A stretch of 24,878 nt of DNA from Penium margaritaceum (Eukaryota > Streptophyta > Zygnematophyceae > Desmidiales > Peniaceae). Below are positions 1-8,403 of the stretch, in pieces; position 1 is the first letter of the stretch, and each line of letters begins with the position of its first letter. The notes below the pieces were generated by a model, which ran no database searches, was not told where the DNA came from, and saw only the letters and a program-made list of their open reading frames with translations. The translations under genes and the position numbers were made by a program. The stretch lies in NCBI GenBank assembly GCA_023375785.1, contig SZWC01006886.1, forward strand, positions 1-24,878, given 5' to 3'.

Positions 1-14
1 CCCCCCCCCCCCCC
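1..14. repeat. C homopolymer at window start
   Basis: Fourteen consecutive C residues open the window. This is either a natural homopolymer or an assembly end artefact. Nothing else can be said about it. Confidence 0.9.
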
Positions 15-271
15 TTCTGGACAACCGCCACCCTCTTTCTCTGGTTGATTTTCTCCTACACTGCCCTGCGTCCATGGACCACCTCCAATATCTCTTCTCC
101 TTCTTCAACCCTTCACTCTCTCTCGTCAGCATCCGCCTGTCCTGCTCCCTCGACCGCACCATGGGAGTCTGCATGGTGGCCCACAAAGTCCTCACAGCTC
201 AGTCCCGCGTGCGGACAAACGCTGCCCACACAGCACATGCATGGGCTCCCGCTCCCCTGCTTCCCGGATTA
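15..271 (+). other. No supported gene; possible lead-in to the protease fragment
   Basis: A short open frame starts at 74 and runs in the same frame as the protease fragment that follows. Its residues show no motif. The last few codons (Pro/Leu-rich, then KVHVAWW) line up with the lead-in to the protease of the minus-strand gypsy element near 11870. The right part is therefore probably the gag-protease linker of a related element. The left part shows nothing I recognise. Confidence 0.3.
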
Positions 272-601
272 CCCATGCCCGTCAAAGTCCACGTGGCCTG
301 GTGGTAGGTGTGGGTACGTGGCCGCAAGTTTGTGGCCATCGTGGATACCGGAGCCACCCATACCACCATAGCGTTGCGGATGGTCTGCACCTTAAACATT
401 GCCCATCTCATCGAACCTACCCGGCTCCGGTTTTGCATCTCCAACGGTGCCATCGCTACACCTGTCGGCCAAATTACGGCCCTCCCCATCCAAGCGCCAA
501 CGTGCATGCACCGCACGCCGTGCAAGTGTCCGATGTATGCACATACGACATGTTCTTGGCGGCGGACTGGCTCGCGCTGCGCAAAGCCGATACATTACTT
601 G
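272..601 (+). pseudogene. Retropepsin-like aspartic protease fragment of a Ty3/gypsy element, broken
   Basis: The frame read from 308 contains FVAIVDTGATHT, the catalytic D-T-G-A loop of retroviral-type aspartic proteases, which cleave the gag-pol polyprotein. It closely parallels FLTIIDTGTTHT in the minus-strand gypsy element at about 11850. An in-frame TAG lies at 305-307, just before the domain. After roughly 70 residues the signal moves to another frame, where DMFLAADWLALRKAD resembles the family's conserved C-terminal D-x-x-LG-x-DWL segment. At least one stop and one frameshift have therefore broken it. The RT that normally follows the protease in gypsy elements is not found downstream. 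The DTGA loop is directly visible; assignment to gypsy is inferred from the matching minus-strand copy. Confidence 0.75.
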
Positions 602-736
602 GCACTGGCATGCTCAGTCTCATTTCGGCTTCCGGCATTCGATCTCCCACTCTGCCTTTTACCTCACTCCAACTGCTCCGTGCCGCTCCTCCCATGGTCA
701 CTCCCCCAATGAACACCGGCACCCGACTCACTTGCC

Positions 737-1654
737 GTGTCACACGCAGCTCTGGTATGGCCCGAGCCACAATTCCCTCCATGGCTTGCCCTTCTAGTAG
801 GGAGACTGCGCCTCTGCCACGAGGGGGTAGTGGATCTTGACACCAGCTACGACAACAATCCGCGGATCGGGCTGCGGGACCCACTCCTGGCACTAGACGT
901 CCTTCCGGCACCTACAACATCGCCCCTAACTAGCGTACCCCCATCATCTGGTCCCCACGAGTCCGCAACAGCGGCAGTGGCGCCAATGGCGTCGCCCGGC
1001 GCAGCACCATCATCTGGCCCCTCCGCACACCCGGCAGCAACAGTCACCCCACCACCGCCAACGGGCCCCTTCGCACCTACCGAGTACTCCTCTTCTCCAC
1101 CGACATTAGGACACAGCCCGGCCCAAGGGACAGTGCAACCAACACTCAGCGCGGGTACAGTCATGGAGGGTACGTGGACCTATCTGGAAGAAAGCTCTGG
1201 TGACAACGGAGATCAACCCATGGGTAACCGTCTGCTGGACGTGGTCAGCAGCGTTATCATGCATCTGCAGGACGAGCTCCCGGGGGCAGTCTGCACGACA
1301 ATGGAGAACTCATTCTACAACGAGGCATGGCAAGTGGCCCTGGAGGGCGCGGCCAAGACTGCCCTGGAGTTTACCCTACGCGGACGTCAATACTAGCTGC
1401 TGGAAACAGTAGGTGCAGAGCGTCTCATTTCGGCGCTCCGGAATGTCCTCTACCTCCGGCCGGACTGTGGCATGGCGGGCGTGGCAATATTCCTCGATAT
1501 GGAGCAGCCAGACCGCGCAGTGAACACTGCCCGTGAGTGGTGGTTCCTGGTCCGTCGTGACCAGACCATGGACCCCACGCGGCGCTATGTACATCTGCTC
1601 CAGGAACGCAGTCGGGCACTTACCATTTATCACGCCCACCAGATGCCAGCGTGA
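737..1654 (+). pseudogene. Unknown Pro/Ser-rich ORF interrupted by one TAG
   Basis: One reading frame stays open from 737 to a TGA at 1652, apart from a single TAG at 1394-1396. The first part (about residues 50-140) is a Pro/Ser/Thr/Ala-rich linker. The second part, about 160 codons across the TAG, is helical and globular in composition, for example EAWQVALEGAAKTALEFTL before the stop and REWWFLVRRDQTMDPTRRY after it. Continuity of composition across the TAG suggests one ancestral protein. I do not recognise the family. It lies between a protease fragment and a coiled-coil ORF, so it may be gag-like or part of a multi-domain element protein. The ATG at 737 is not well supported because the open frame starts just before it, after a TGA at 710. 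Confidence 0.45.
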
Positions 1655-1701
1655 AAGATGGAGGCACCAGCAGGAAGACTGTGGCGAGGGTATGGAGGTG
1701 A

Positions 1702-2493
1702 GGATATCTCATCCAACTTGAACCCGTCAGATGGGGATTCCATTATACGCCCGCGGAGCTCGCAGGCATATCCGCGGCGGAGCAAGAATACAAGAGCTGG
1801 TACGCTGCCATTGACAAGTGCTGGCACCTGACCCTGGACGGCGCCTTACGCCAGAGGATTGTGGCTGCGGTGGTAGAAGGACTATGGAAGGCACTTCAGG
1901 AAGTAGGCACTGCACTGACGGAGGAGGCGGTACGCCATAGGGCCCGGGAAACCGTGGACGTCTGCCAGGAGGTCAAGCACCACATCCTCACTAAGACAAA
2001 AGAGGCCCAGGAGTATCTTCAGGATTCTCCTGAGCTCGCGCAAATGCGGGATAGATTGCAGGCGGTTCGGCGGCAGATGGTCGTGGAACAAGAACAGATG
2101 ACAATAGCGGCTGCGAAACAAGTGGCCGTGGAAATCCAAGCAGAAGTGGCAGATGTAGGAGCAGCAGCAAAGGTAGCAGCTGCACAAAAGGAAAAGGATG
2201 AGGTGGAACAAATTGTGGCAGAGGTGGCAAAGAAGGTAGAGGAGAAGGCGGAGGCCAAGGAAGTAGTAGTAGAGACGGCGGCAGCAGCAGGTGAGCGAGT
2301 GGCGGAGAAGCGGGCAGCAAAAGGAGGAGTAGAGGAAGAAAGCGGACAGCAGACAAAGGACAAACGAGCACGGGTGAAAGCGGATGCAGCCAGGAAAGAG
2401 GCGCGGGGGGACACACCACGACTAACCCTATCAGCGGCTGTGCTTGATAGACAGGCCAAGCTACAGGGCGCGGCCAAGAAGACCGCGGCATGA
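1702..2493 (+). pseudogene. Coiled-coil, Lys/Glu/Ala-rich ORF of unknown function
   Basis: This is an open frame of about 264 codons ending in TGA at 2491. The first in-frame ATG is at 1861, but the open frame begins at 1702, and the residues before the ATG look protein-like (RWGFHYTPAELAG at about 1729). From about 1950 to 2400 it is a charged, Ala-rich helix with heptad character, with runs such as EQIVAEVAKKVEEKAEAK, so a long coiled coil is likely. The end is basic (QGAAKKTAA). There is no catalytic motif. The same frame continues, with stops, through 4155 into the integrase, so this is probably the N-terminal or gag-like part of the same element. A host gene is less likely because no intact start or neighbouring gene structure is seen. 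Confidence 0.5.
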
Positions 2494-3339
2494 GCAGTCG
2501 CCAGCAGGCAGACCGTCCCATCCCACGTGGCCTTGGTCTATCGTGTGGCCACTCCGCGTAAGGAATCAGTTGCGAGAGGATAGGCCCTGTCCACAGAGAC
2601 CACGCCGATATCTCACCTGCGAGGCCAGGAGAAGTGAGCCATCAAGGACACCGCTGGCGAACCGCCTGCCAAACAAAGGAAGCAGCGCCGCCCACCATTA
2701 GACACCCTTCCGAGCGTCCATCTGACGCAGCTGGCACAAACACAACGGGATGTCACTCAAGCGATGGAGCTGCTTATGGCGGTATTTCGCACTGTCGCGA
2801 TGCCCGCTGAATTGGTCCCAACCCAACTGCGGCTCATCCTGGGGGGCGACGACACCACGACTCCGCATGAGAAGGGGCCCAGGGAGAGCACTGCGGCTGC
2901 AATGGCCTTGAAGGGGACAGGAAGGGTGGTGATCTCAGAACTCAATGAGTCGCCCCAAGAACACGACGAATAACAACCCATCGCAAAAGAACAGAGCCTG
3001 TTGTGACTCTTCCGGGCTGCGACAGGGTGGAGACCGGAGACGGATGCAATTGATATCCGCGGTGCACGGGGTCGGCAACACAGAGCACCATCTGAGGTGA
3101 GGCTAAGGGACTAGTGGAACGAAGGGGAGCTGCGCGTGGTGGAGATCCTGCGCCTTTTTCAAGCTCTAGATAGCTAGGATAGGGATATCCCGTTACAACG
3201 AGGAAAACCAGCGGCGACTACATGCAATGAAGGTGAAGCAGGATGCGAGGCGAGGCAAGGGACTGTCGGGGACGGAGCCAGAGAGAAAGAGAAAGCCTAC
3301 AGAAGCTGTCACGGAGAGGTGGGGAAGGCGAAAGGGCCC
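2494..3339 (+). pseudogene. Decayed linker between the coiled-coil ORF and the integrase
   Basis: The frame of the preceding ORF continues but is broken by TAG, TGA and TAA codons. The cleanest part is 2764-2973 (ELLMAVFRTVAMPAELVPTQ, then an acidic Ser/Thr-rich tail ending in TAA at 2971). Immediately upstream, in frame, is a stretch beginning DTLPSVHLTQLAQTQRDVTQ, so the readable block starts near 2700. From 2974 to about 3339 I see only basic, low-information translation. The YxDD, LPQG-like and VDFRDLN-type motifs of reverse transcriptase are absent here in every frame I read. Confidence 0.4.
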
Positions 3340-4155
3340 ATGGAGATGCAGGAGTGGCGAATTTGGTAGACAGCCCACATCCTATTCCACGCCACCACTA
3401 GGGAAAAGCAGGAGGAGGCGGAGAAGGTGTATGCGGCCTTGGGGACTAAGTTTGGGGTGGACTTTGACAGGCAAAAGAATGATGACCTTGCCTGCCTTTG
3501 TGAAAAATATGCATGGAAAGGCGGTTGTCTCTGGCGGACCACTCCGCAGGTCTAATGGATGCCTCCATCCACCTTGCAGAGGGCAGTGGTCAAGGCCTAC
3601 CACCGCCACCACCACTCCAGCGTACAAACACTCAAGGAGTGCCTGTCTCCCATCTTGCATGTGTCAAACCTCCTGGCGCTTGTCAAGAAAGTGGTGCAAC
3701 ACTGCGCCCAATGTGAACGGTACCAAAAAATCACGCCGCGGGACATGCCACTTTTCCTACCCTCCCCCATCGGCGAACCCCTGGAGCGGATCGTCATGGA
3801 CTTCCATGGACCCCGACCTTGCCGCACTCAAGGAGACAGGTACTGGACTGTTACGGTGGACCATTTCATGAAGAACATCTAGGTTTGCTCAGTGCCAGGC
3901 AAGTCCTCTACCCAGGCGGCGCACTTCATACGAGAGGAAATCTTCTACAAATTCGGGGGAAGCCAGGAGGTCCACATCCACAACGGCATGGAGTTCGCAA
4001 GGGCATTCCGCGAAGAGCTCGCAGAATGGGGCGCGCAACATGTTCACTCCGGGCGGTACCGCCCAAAGTCTTTGGGTCAAGTGGAATGGCTGCATGACAT
4101 CCTGGAGCGGGCGGTGGCAACGGCGGAGAGCAACGACTGGGAGGGGGAGGCATGA
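3340..4155 (+). pseudogene. Integrase: H2C2 zinc-binding domain plus DDE core, inactivated
   Basis: This encodes the catalytic half of a gypsy/Ginger-type integrase, which inserts element DNA into the host genome. The frame runs from PMEMQEW at about 3337. Near 3505 it has WKGGCLWRTTPQ, the usual lead-in to the zinc finger. The H2C2 finger follows: His residues in AYHRHHHSS and Cys-x2-Cys in QHCAQCERY. The core begins with IVMDFHGP, whose first catalytic Asp is at 3799-3801. At the second catalytic position the motif reads HIHNGMEF, so the Asp is His (codon CAC, 3979-3981). The Glu is kept in GQVEWLHDILE (4084-4086). In-frame stops lie at 3367 (TAG), 3553 (TAA) and 3880 (TAG), and the frame ends in TGA at 4153. 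The fold assignment is strong. The class of element is uncertain because no RT accompanies it. Confidence 0.85.
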
Positions 4156-4202
4156 AAAAGACAGCACACTTTCTCAACACAACACCCAGTCGTGCACCTT
4201 TG

Positions 4203-4772
4203 TTCTCCCCACATGCCCTCCTCTTTGGGCAACCTCCGCACGCAGCACTTGGCATGCCGTAGAGGCCACTGCGGTTGCCCCTTGACCCGGACAAAACACC
4301 AGATGGACACTTGGAGGAGGAGCGGGAGGCTGCCAAAGACAAGGAAGTGCACGAATGACTCCGGGAGTGCTGCAAGAGGACGGACACGATAGGCTTGGAA
4401 GCGAGGTTGCGGGGATCTGTCTTTGCCTGGCGGGGATGTGACGCTACCAACGGACGGCTCAACCACGGGCCCATCAAGGAGGGGAACCTAGTTTACCTCC
4501 ACCCTTTCCTAGGCACGGGACGCGAGGCAGCGGAACCACAAGAGGTGTACCGCGTGGCTACTGTGGATGCTAGGCACGTCAGGCTGGAGGGGCCGGATGG
4601 GTTCAGCGACCGCAGCTACCGTGCCACCAAGTTTGTGCTCTTGCCACCTGCATGGCAGACGCACATCCCCGGCATAGGAGGAGCGCTTTCCCCACTTGCG
4701 GAACGTAAGGGTTTGAGAGGATGGAAGGCAGAAGAAGTGTTGGAGCAGTGTGAGGACCAGGAGTCAGAGTAG
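4203..4772 (+). pseudogene. Integrase C-terminal region with SH3-like segment
   Basis: After a frameshift between 4155 and 4203 the coding signal moves to another frame. FSPHALLFGQPP (from 4203) matches the conserved segment after the DDE core, usually written S-P-x-x-L-x-F-G-x-x-P. After an acidic helical stretch and a TAG and a TGA, the ORF from 4395 contains IKEGNLVYLHPFLGT, YRVATVDARHVRLEGPDGFS and KFVLLPPA. This is the size and pattern of the small beta-barrel (SH3-like, or GPY/F-type) C-terminal domain that binds DNA in integrases. It ends at TAG (4770-4772), with another TAG two codons later, and then the same frame continues into the finger. Confidence 0.65.
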
Positions 4773-5250
4773 GAGTAGCAGGGGAGCCAGGAGCCTCATG
4801 AGGAGGAGCCGGAGGGCTCCGACGTGCAGGAGGTATCCGCGGGGGCAGTCCGGGCAGGACAGCAACGGAAGGCAGAAGGACGCTCAGACCAGCAGCAGGT
4901 GTAGCAAGAACTGCCGGGGTAGCCAACACAGCGGCAGGAGGACAGTGGAGAAGAAACCCCGAAGGTACCCACCGCCATTTCGCGACGGGGTGTGCCAACG
5001 AGTCCCCGCGAGTTGGCCTCATATACAGGCCCTTGTGTGTGGTGTGGGGAGAACCTGCCAGCGGAACCGCTGTTGAAAGTTGTGTGCCGTGTTTGCGGCC
5101 AACCAGCGCATCAAGGGCTGTCAAAGAGCTGCATCGGGCTGAACCGCACTTGCCTTGAGTGCTTGCATGAGGCCAAGGAGGAAGGAGCAGAGAGAAGGAC
5201 CGAAGGGGATGACGGAGCTGGCCCAGACTCAAGAGGAGGACAGGCGCCCG
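4773..5250 (+). pseudogene. C-terminal PHD-like zinc finger and acidic tail of the integrase protein
   Basis: In the same frame as the integrase C-terminus, with TAG codons at 4770, 4776 and two more near 4900-4920, there is a Gln/Glu-rich linker. A cysteine-rich module follows from 5034: CVWC, 13 residues, CRVC, four residues, His, six residues, Cys, six residues, CLEC. The spacing C-x2-C-x13-C-x2-C-x4-H-x6-C-x6-C-x2-C is C4HC3, like a PHD finger except that H-x6-C replaces the usual H-x2-C. PHD and related treble-clef fingers bind histone tails or act as structural zinc sites. An acidic Glu-rich tail follows. A finger here is unusual for gypsy pol but fits integrase-bearing elements that end in a Cys-rich module. 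Joining it to the integrase is inferred from frame continuity. Confidence 0.55.
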
Positions 5251-5577
5251 GACAATGGGACCCGGAGGAAGAGGAAAAGGAAGAAGAAGAAGAGGAGAGG
5301 GAGCAGGCAGGAATGCGACAGGGACCCGGCTTGGGTGACACAGGGGACAGGTGGACCACGAGCACCTCCACCTTTTGGTGCAGCTACGTTTGGTCCACCC
5401 CTGTCTCACCTGCCAGCTGCCTTCCCCATGGAGCAGGGGCCACCGCCTATCTGCCAGGGGCCTTACTACGTGCCGTCCGGCTTGACAGCACCAGTTCCTC
5501 CACCAGCTTGGGCGCAGCGCGTCTACGCAGCGATGGGTGAGGCGCAGCAACCCACGACAGTTCCGCCCACTCGCTAG
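5251..5577 (+). pseudogene. Pro-rich coding stretch before the copia protease
   Basis: The frame running to TAG at 5575-5577 encodes a basic run (RKRKRKKKKRRG) and then a Pro/Ala/Tyr-rich segment (PPPFGAATFGPP, GPYYVPSGLTAPVPPPAW, RVYAAMGEAQQ). It is in the same frame as the copia polyprotein, with only the TAG between them, so it could be the C-terminal tail of the copia gag. Alternatively it is the end of the element upstream. No CCHC zinc knuckle, the usual gag marker, is visible. The junction between the two elements therefore lies somewhere between about 5250 and 5580 and cannot be fixed. Confidence 0.35.
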
Positions 5578-5586
5578 ACCACCCCG

Positions 5587-6348
5587 ATGGAGCTCCATCC
5601 ACCGGAGCCGACAGCATCACAGCAGCCGTCAGGTCAGCAGCTTGGGCACACGCATGTCACCACAACCCACATGTTGCCCATGCATGAATGGCTGTATGAC
5701 ACTGCTGCCTCGCATCACATGTCGTCGCATCGCCAGCTCTTTGCCTCCTTGTATGCTGCGCCTGATGTTGAAGGGGTGAAGACAGGGTCTGCGGAGGTGC
5801 TTGCAGTTGAAGACGTGGGCACTGTGGTGCTTCAGGCGCCTGGTGGGGTGATATGGCTGACCGGTGTCCTGTTTGTACCCAAACTGAGCGTGAATTTGTT
5901 GTCTGGTGGTCAGCTTGATCGTCAAGCTACTGTGTCCACCGTCATGCAGAAACAACGATGCACTCTTTTTGATGCAACTGGTGCTCTGCTAGCAGACGGA
6001 CCGTTACACGCAGACATGCTCTATCGTTTGACCCTCTTCCCTCTTGTTCCAACGCATTCACAGTGTCCACAGGCACATGTTGCAACAGTCACGGATGCAA
6101 AGCACACTGAACTGCTGCATCGTCATCTTGCACACATACACACTGACCTAATTGAAGACATGGTCAGGCATACAGCTGCACGAGGCCTCCACCCAAATGA
6201 TTGTCCTCGTGGGTTGAAGGCAGATACTTGTCTAGAATGTCATGAGGGAAAGGCTCATTGCGAAGTGTTTCCCAAATCGTCAACGGAAAGCAAGTCTCCA
6301 CTTGAACTTGTCTACGCTGACTTGACAGGACCCATGCCGACTCCATAA
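5587..6348 (+). pseudogene. Copia pol part 1: aspartic protease and pre-integrase zinc finger
   Basis: Near residue 37 is WLYDTAASHHMSSHR, the copia protease loop normally written W-x-x-D-S/T-G-A-x-x-H. Here the Gly is Ala (GCT), so catalysis would probably fail even without stops. The protease continues through VLFVPKLSVNLLSGGQL, a typical copia signature. The pre-integrase finger follows: ELLHRHLAHIH supplies the histidines and CLECHEGK the C-x2-C pair. PLELVYADLTGPM then begins the integrase core with its first catalytic Asp. The frame ends at TAA 6346-6348, but the homologous protein continues directly in the same frame. Confidence 0.88.
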
Positions 6349-7128
6349 GTCCAGTACGGGTCCCAGTATGTACTGACACTAACAGATTATTACAGCCATT
6401 TTCGCTGGGCTTTCCTGTTGAAAACCAAAGCGGACGCTCAACAGGCGATCATTGAATGGATCGCGCTTGCAGAGTGTCAGACCAAATGTAAGCTCCTGAA
6501 ACTGCATACAGACCGGGGGGGTGAATTCATGGGTGCCCTGACTTCAGCACTCAAAACAAAGGGCATTGAACACCAGACCACTACCCCCTACACACCTCAG
6601 CAGAACGGAGTGGCAGAGCGATGGCATCGCACTCTTGGTGACGCTCTACGCACGTTACTGACTGAGTCGGGTCTGTCGTTTGGGTTCTGGGAAGAAGCGG
6701 TCAAATATGTCATTTGGGTGTGGAACCGTGTTCCACAAGGGCCATTACCCAAGGCTGTCACACCCTGGGAACGGTGGTTCAAAGAAAAGGCAGACCTCCG
6801 TCCCGCTAGGGTGTGGGGTACAATGGCCTGCGCATGGTTTGCATAACCACAACGCGAAATCAAACTCAGCCCTCGCGGTCGTTGGTGCGTGTTTGTGGGT
6901 GTCTCACACGCCTCCAAAGTATGGCGGTTTTGGGACCCCACGAGTCATTGTTTTCTGGAAAGTCGGGATGCATCCTTCTTGGAGCACATGCCATACAGGC
7001 TCTTTCACACCCTACGGAATCTCCCCAACCTCACAACCCCTGAACACTATCTGCACTATGTGAGTGTACCCGTGTTCATACCAGGTGAGGGAACACCAAC
7101 CCCTAAACCTGCACAAGGAAGGGGATAA
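6349..7128 (+). pseudogene. Copia pol part 2: integrase core and C-terminal region
   Basis: This continues in frame after the TAA at 6346. YVLTLTDYYSHFRWAFLLKT matches the start of the copia integrase core. KLHTDRGGEFMG holds the second catalytic Asp, and QQNGVAERWHRTLGDALRTL holds the catalytic Glu, so with the Asp in the previous segment the D,D,E triad is complete. TAA at 6844 splits the next block. Beyond it, IKLSPRGRWCVFVGVSHAS is the conserved post-core segment, and WRFWDPTSHCFLESRDASFLE the usual W-D-x-x-S region. The frame stops at TAA 7126, where a frameshift moves the signal to the next frame. Confidence 0.88.
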
Positions 7129-7874
7129 AGGTGACCCAATCCCTGCTAACCTACTGACTCCCACGGATCTGACCAGTACAGAGTCGAGTGCACCTCACTC
7201 ACCTCCAGGATTGTCATCTCACCACCAACCAAGCGAGCCCGAGAAGGATGTGACACCATCGCCTGAGCCTGAGCGACGTTCTTTATGAGACATTCCACGA
7301 GTAAACTACAGGTAGTTCTACCACACTGTTGGCCCCATCAAGGTTGACTCTACAGCGGTGGAACCACTGACAGTCACTGAGGCAAGGGGGCGCACAGACA
7401 GTTTGGAATGGGAGAAGGCCATGGCAGCTGAGGTAAATGCGCTACTTGAACACGAAGTGTTTCAAGTGGTCCCCTTGCCGCCCGGTCGAAAAGCCATTGA
7501 TGTGAAATGGGTTTTCAAATTAAAATGGAACCTGGCAGGTCTGATTGAAAAATACAAGGCACGCATAGTTGCTAAGGGCCTCCACCAAGTGCCAGGTCAA
7601 GACTTCACTGACACCTATGCTCCTGTAGGCAAGTACAGCACCAGTCGAGCATTACTAGGTGTAGCCGCTCTCGAAGACTGGGAGATCCACCAAATGGATG
7701 TCAAAAATGCGTTCCTTAATGGTCCACTTGAGGAAGAGCTGTATGTCAAGCAACCAGAGGGATTTGAGGACGGGAATGATCTTGTGTGGCTGCTGTTGAA
7801 AGCCCTGTACGGACTGAAGCAGGCACCCAGGTTCTGGAACAAAGAAATCAGCCACACACTCAAAACTGGTGGGT

Positions 7875-8315
7875 TCACTCAACGTGTTTGCGATCCCTCT
7901 CTATTCCTACGTTGGGAGGACAATGTGCCCATCGCAGTGCTTGTGTATGTTGATGACCTTCTCATCTTGTCCCCCTCACTTTCCCACATCACACAGACCA
8001 AAGCACTTCTCACGGAGCATTACAACATGACTGACTTGGGTGAGGCACACAACTTTCTGGGCATGACTATTTCCAGGGATCGAACAACACGCACNTCACT
8101 CAAAGTGTTTGCGATCCCTCTCTCTTCCTACGTTGGGAGGACAATGTGCCCGTCGCAGTGCTTGTGTATGTTGATGACCTTCTCATCTTGTCCCCCTCAC
8201 TTTCCCACATCACACAGACCAAAGCACTTCTCACGGAGCATTACAACATGACTGACTTGGGTGAGGCACACAACTTTCTGGGCATGACTATTTCCAGGGA
8301 TCGAACAACACGCAC
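7875..8315 (+). repeat. 220-bp near-perfect tandem duplication inside copia RT
   Basis: Bases 7875-8094 and 8096-8315 are copies of each other, separated only by the N at 8095. I see three differences: C/A at 7883 versus 8104, A/C at 7902 versus 8123, and A/G at 7931 versus 8152. Both copies contain the YVDD active-site region. This looks like two overlapping reads, haplotypes or element copies joined end to end, not a biological duplication, although a real tandem duplication cannot be excluded. Confidence 0.92.
8095..8095. other. Ambiguous base N
   Basis: This is the only non-ACGT base I found in the window. It sits exactly at the junction between the two 220-bp duplicate copies, which supports an assembly join at this point. 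Confidence 0.97.
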
Positions 8316-8403
8316 ACTGACACTGCATCAGGGACGTTTCATAGCACACCTCATCACACGCTTCCAGCACCTTGTGCAGCATCTTTCATGATAGCACTCT
8401 CCC

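Larger units (their letters stand above)
1702..5250 (+). mobile_element. Integrase-bearing element relic without visible RT
   Basis: The coiled-coil ORF, the linker and the integrase core share one frame from 1702 to 4155. The integrase C-terminus and finger share another from 4203 to about 5250. The order is coiled coil, spacer, H2C2, DDE, SH3-like, PHD-like finger. No RT or RNase H motif was found between 600 and 3400 on the plus strand. It may be a cut-and-paste Ginger-like element, a gypsy element that lost its RT by deletion, or a chimera with the protease fragment upstream. No LTR, terminal inverted repeat or target-site duplication could be found, so the ends are arbitrary. Confidence 0.5.
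7129..8391 (+). pseudogene. Copia pol part 3: linker and reverse transcriptase
   Basis: A Ser/Pro-rich linker (7129-7288) is followed by TGA (7286) and TAG (7313). The RT, which copies element RNA into DNA, then starts near 7358: LEWEKAMAAEVNALLEHEVF, DVKWVFKLKW, KARIVAKGLHQVPGQDF and TYAPVGKYSTSRALLGVAA are classical copia RT blocks. QMDVKNAFLNGPLEEELY holds the first catalytic Asp, and VLVYVDDLLILSP the YVDD active site. LYGLKQAPRFW lies between them. The domain is intact until 8094, where a base N and a 220-bp duplication interrupt it. Leaving out one duplicate copy puts the two halves in register, because the offset is 221 bases. The second copy runs on as TLHQGRFIAHLITRF and meets TGA and TAG at 8389-8394. 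Confidence 0.92.

Noticed and set aside
1991..2521. Minus-strand Leu/Pro-rich ORF of 176 codons opposite the coiled-coil ORF
   Set aside because: It is the antisense shadow of Glu/Lys/Ala codons, which read as Leu, Ser and Pro on the other strand, and has no motif.
600..3400. Possible reverse transcriptase hidden between the protease fragment and the integrase at the left end
   Set aside because: I looked for the YxDD box, the VDFRDLN-like and FDVKxAFH-like blocks in the plus frames and found none. The region reads as Pro-rich and coiled-coil protein.
4603..5598. Minus-strand ORF of 331 codons opposite the integrase C-terminus
   Set aside because: It is antisense to recognised integrase and zinc-finger frames and has only Pro/Leu low-complexity content.
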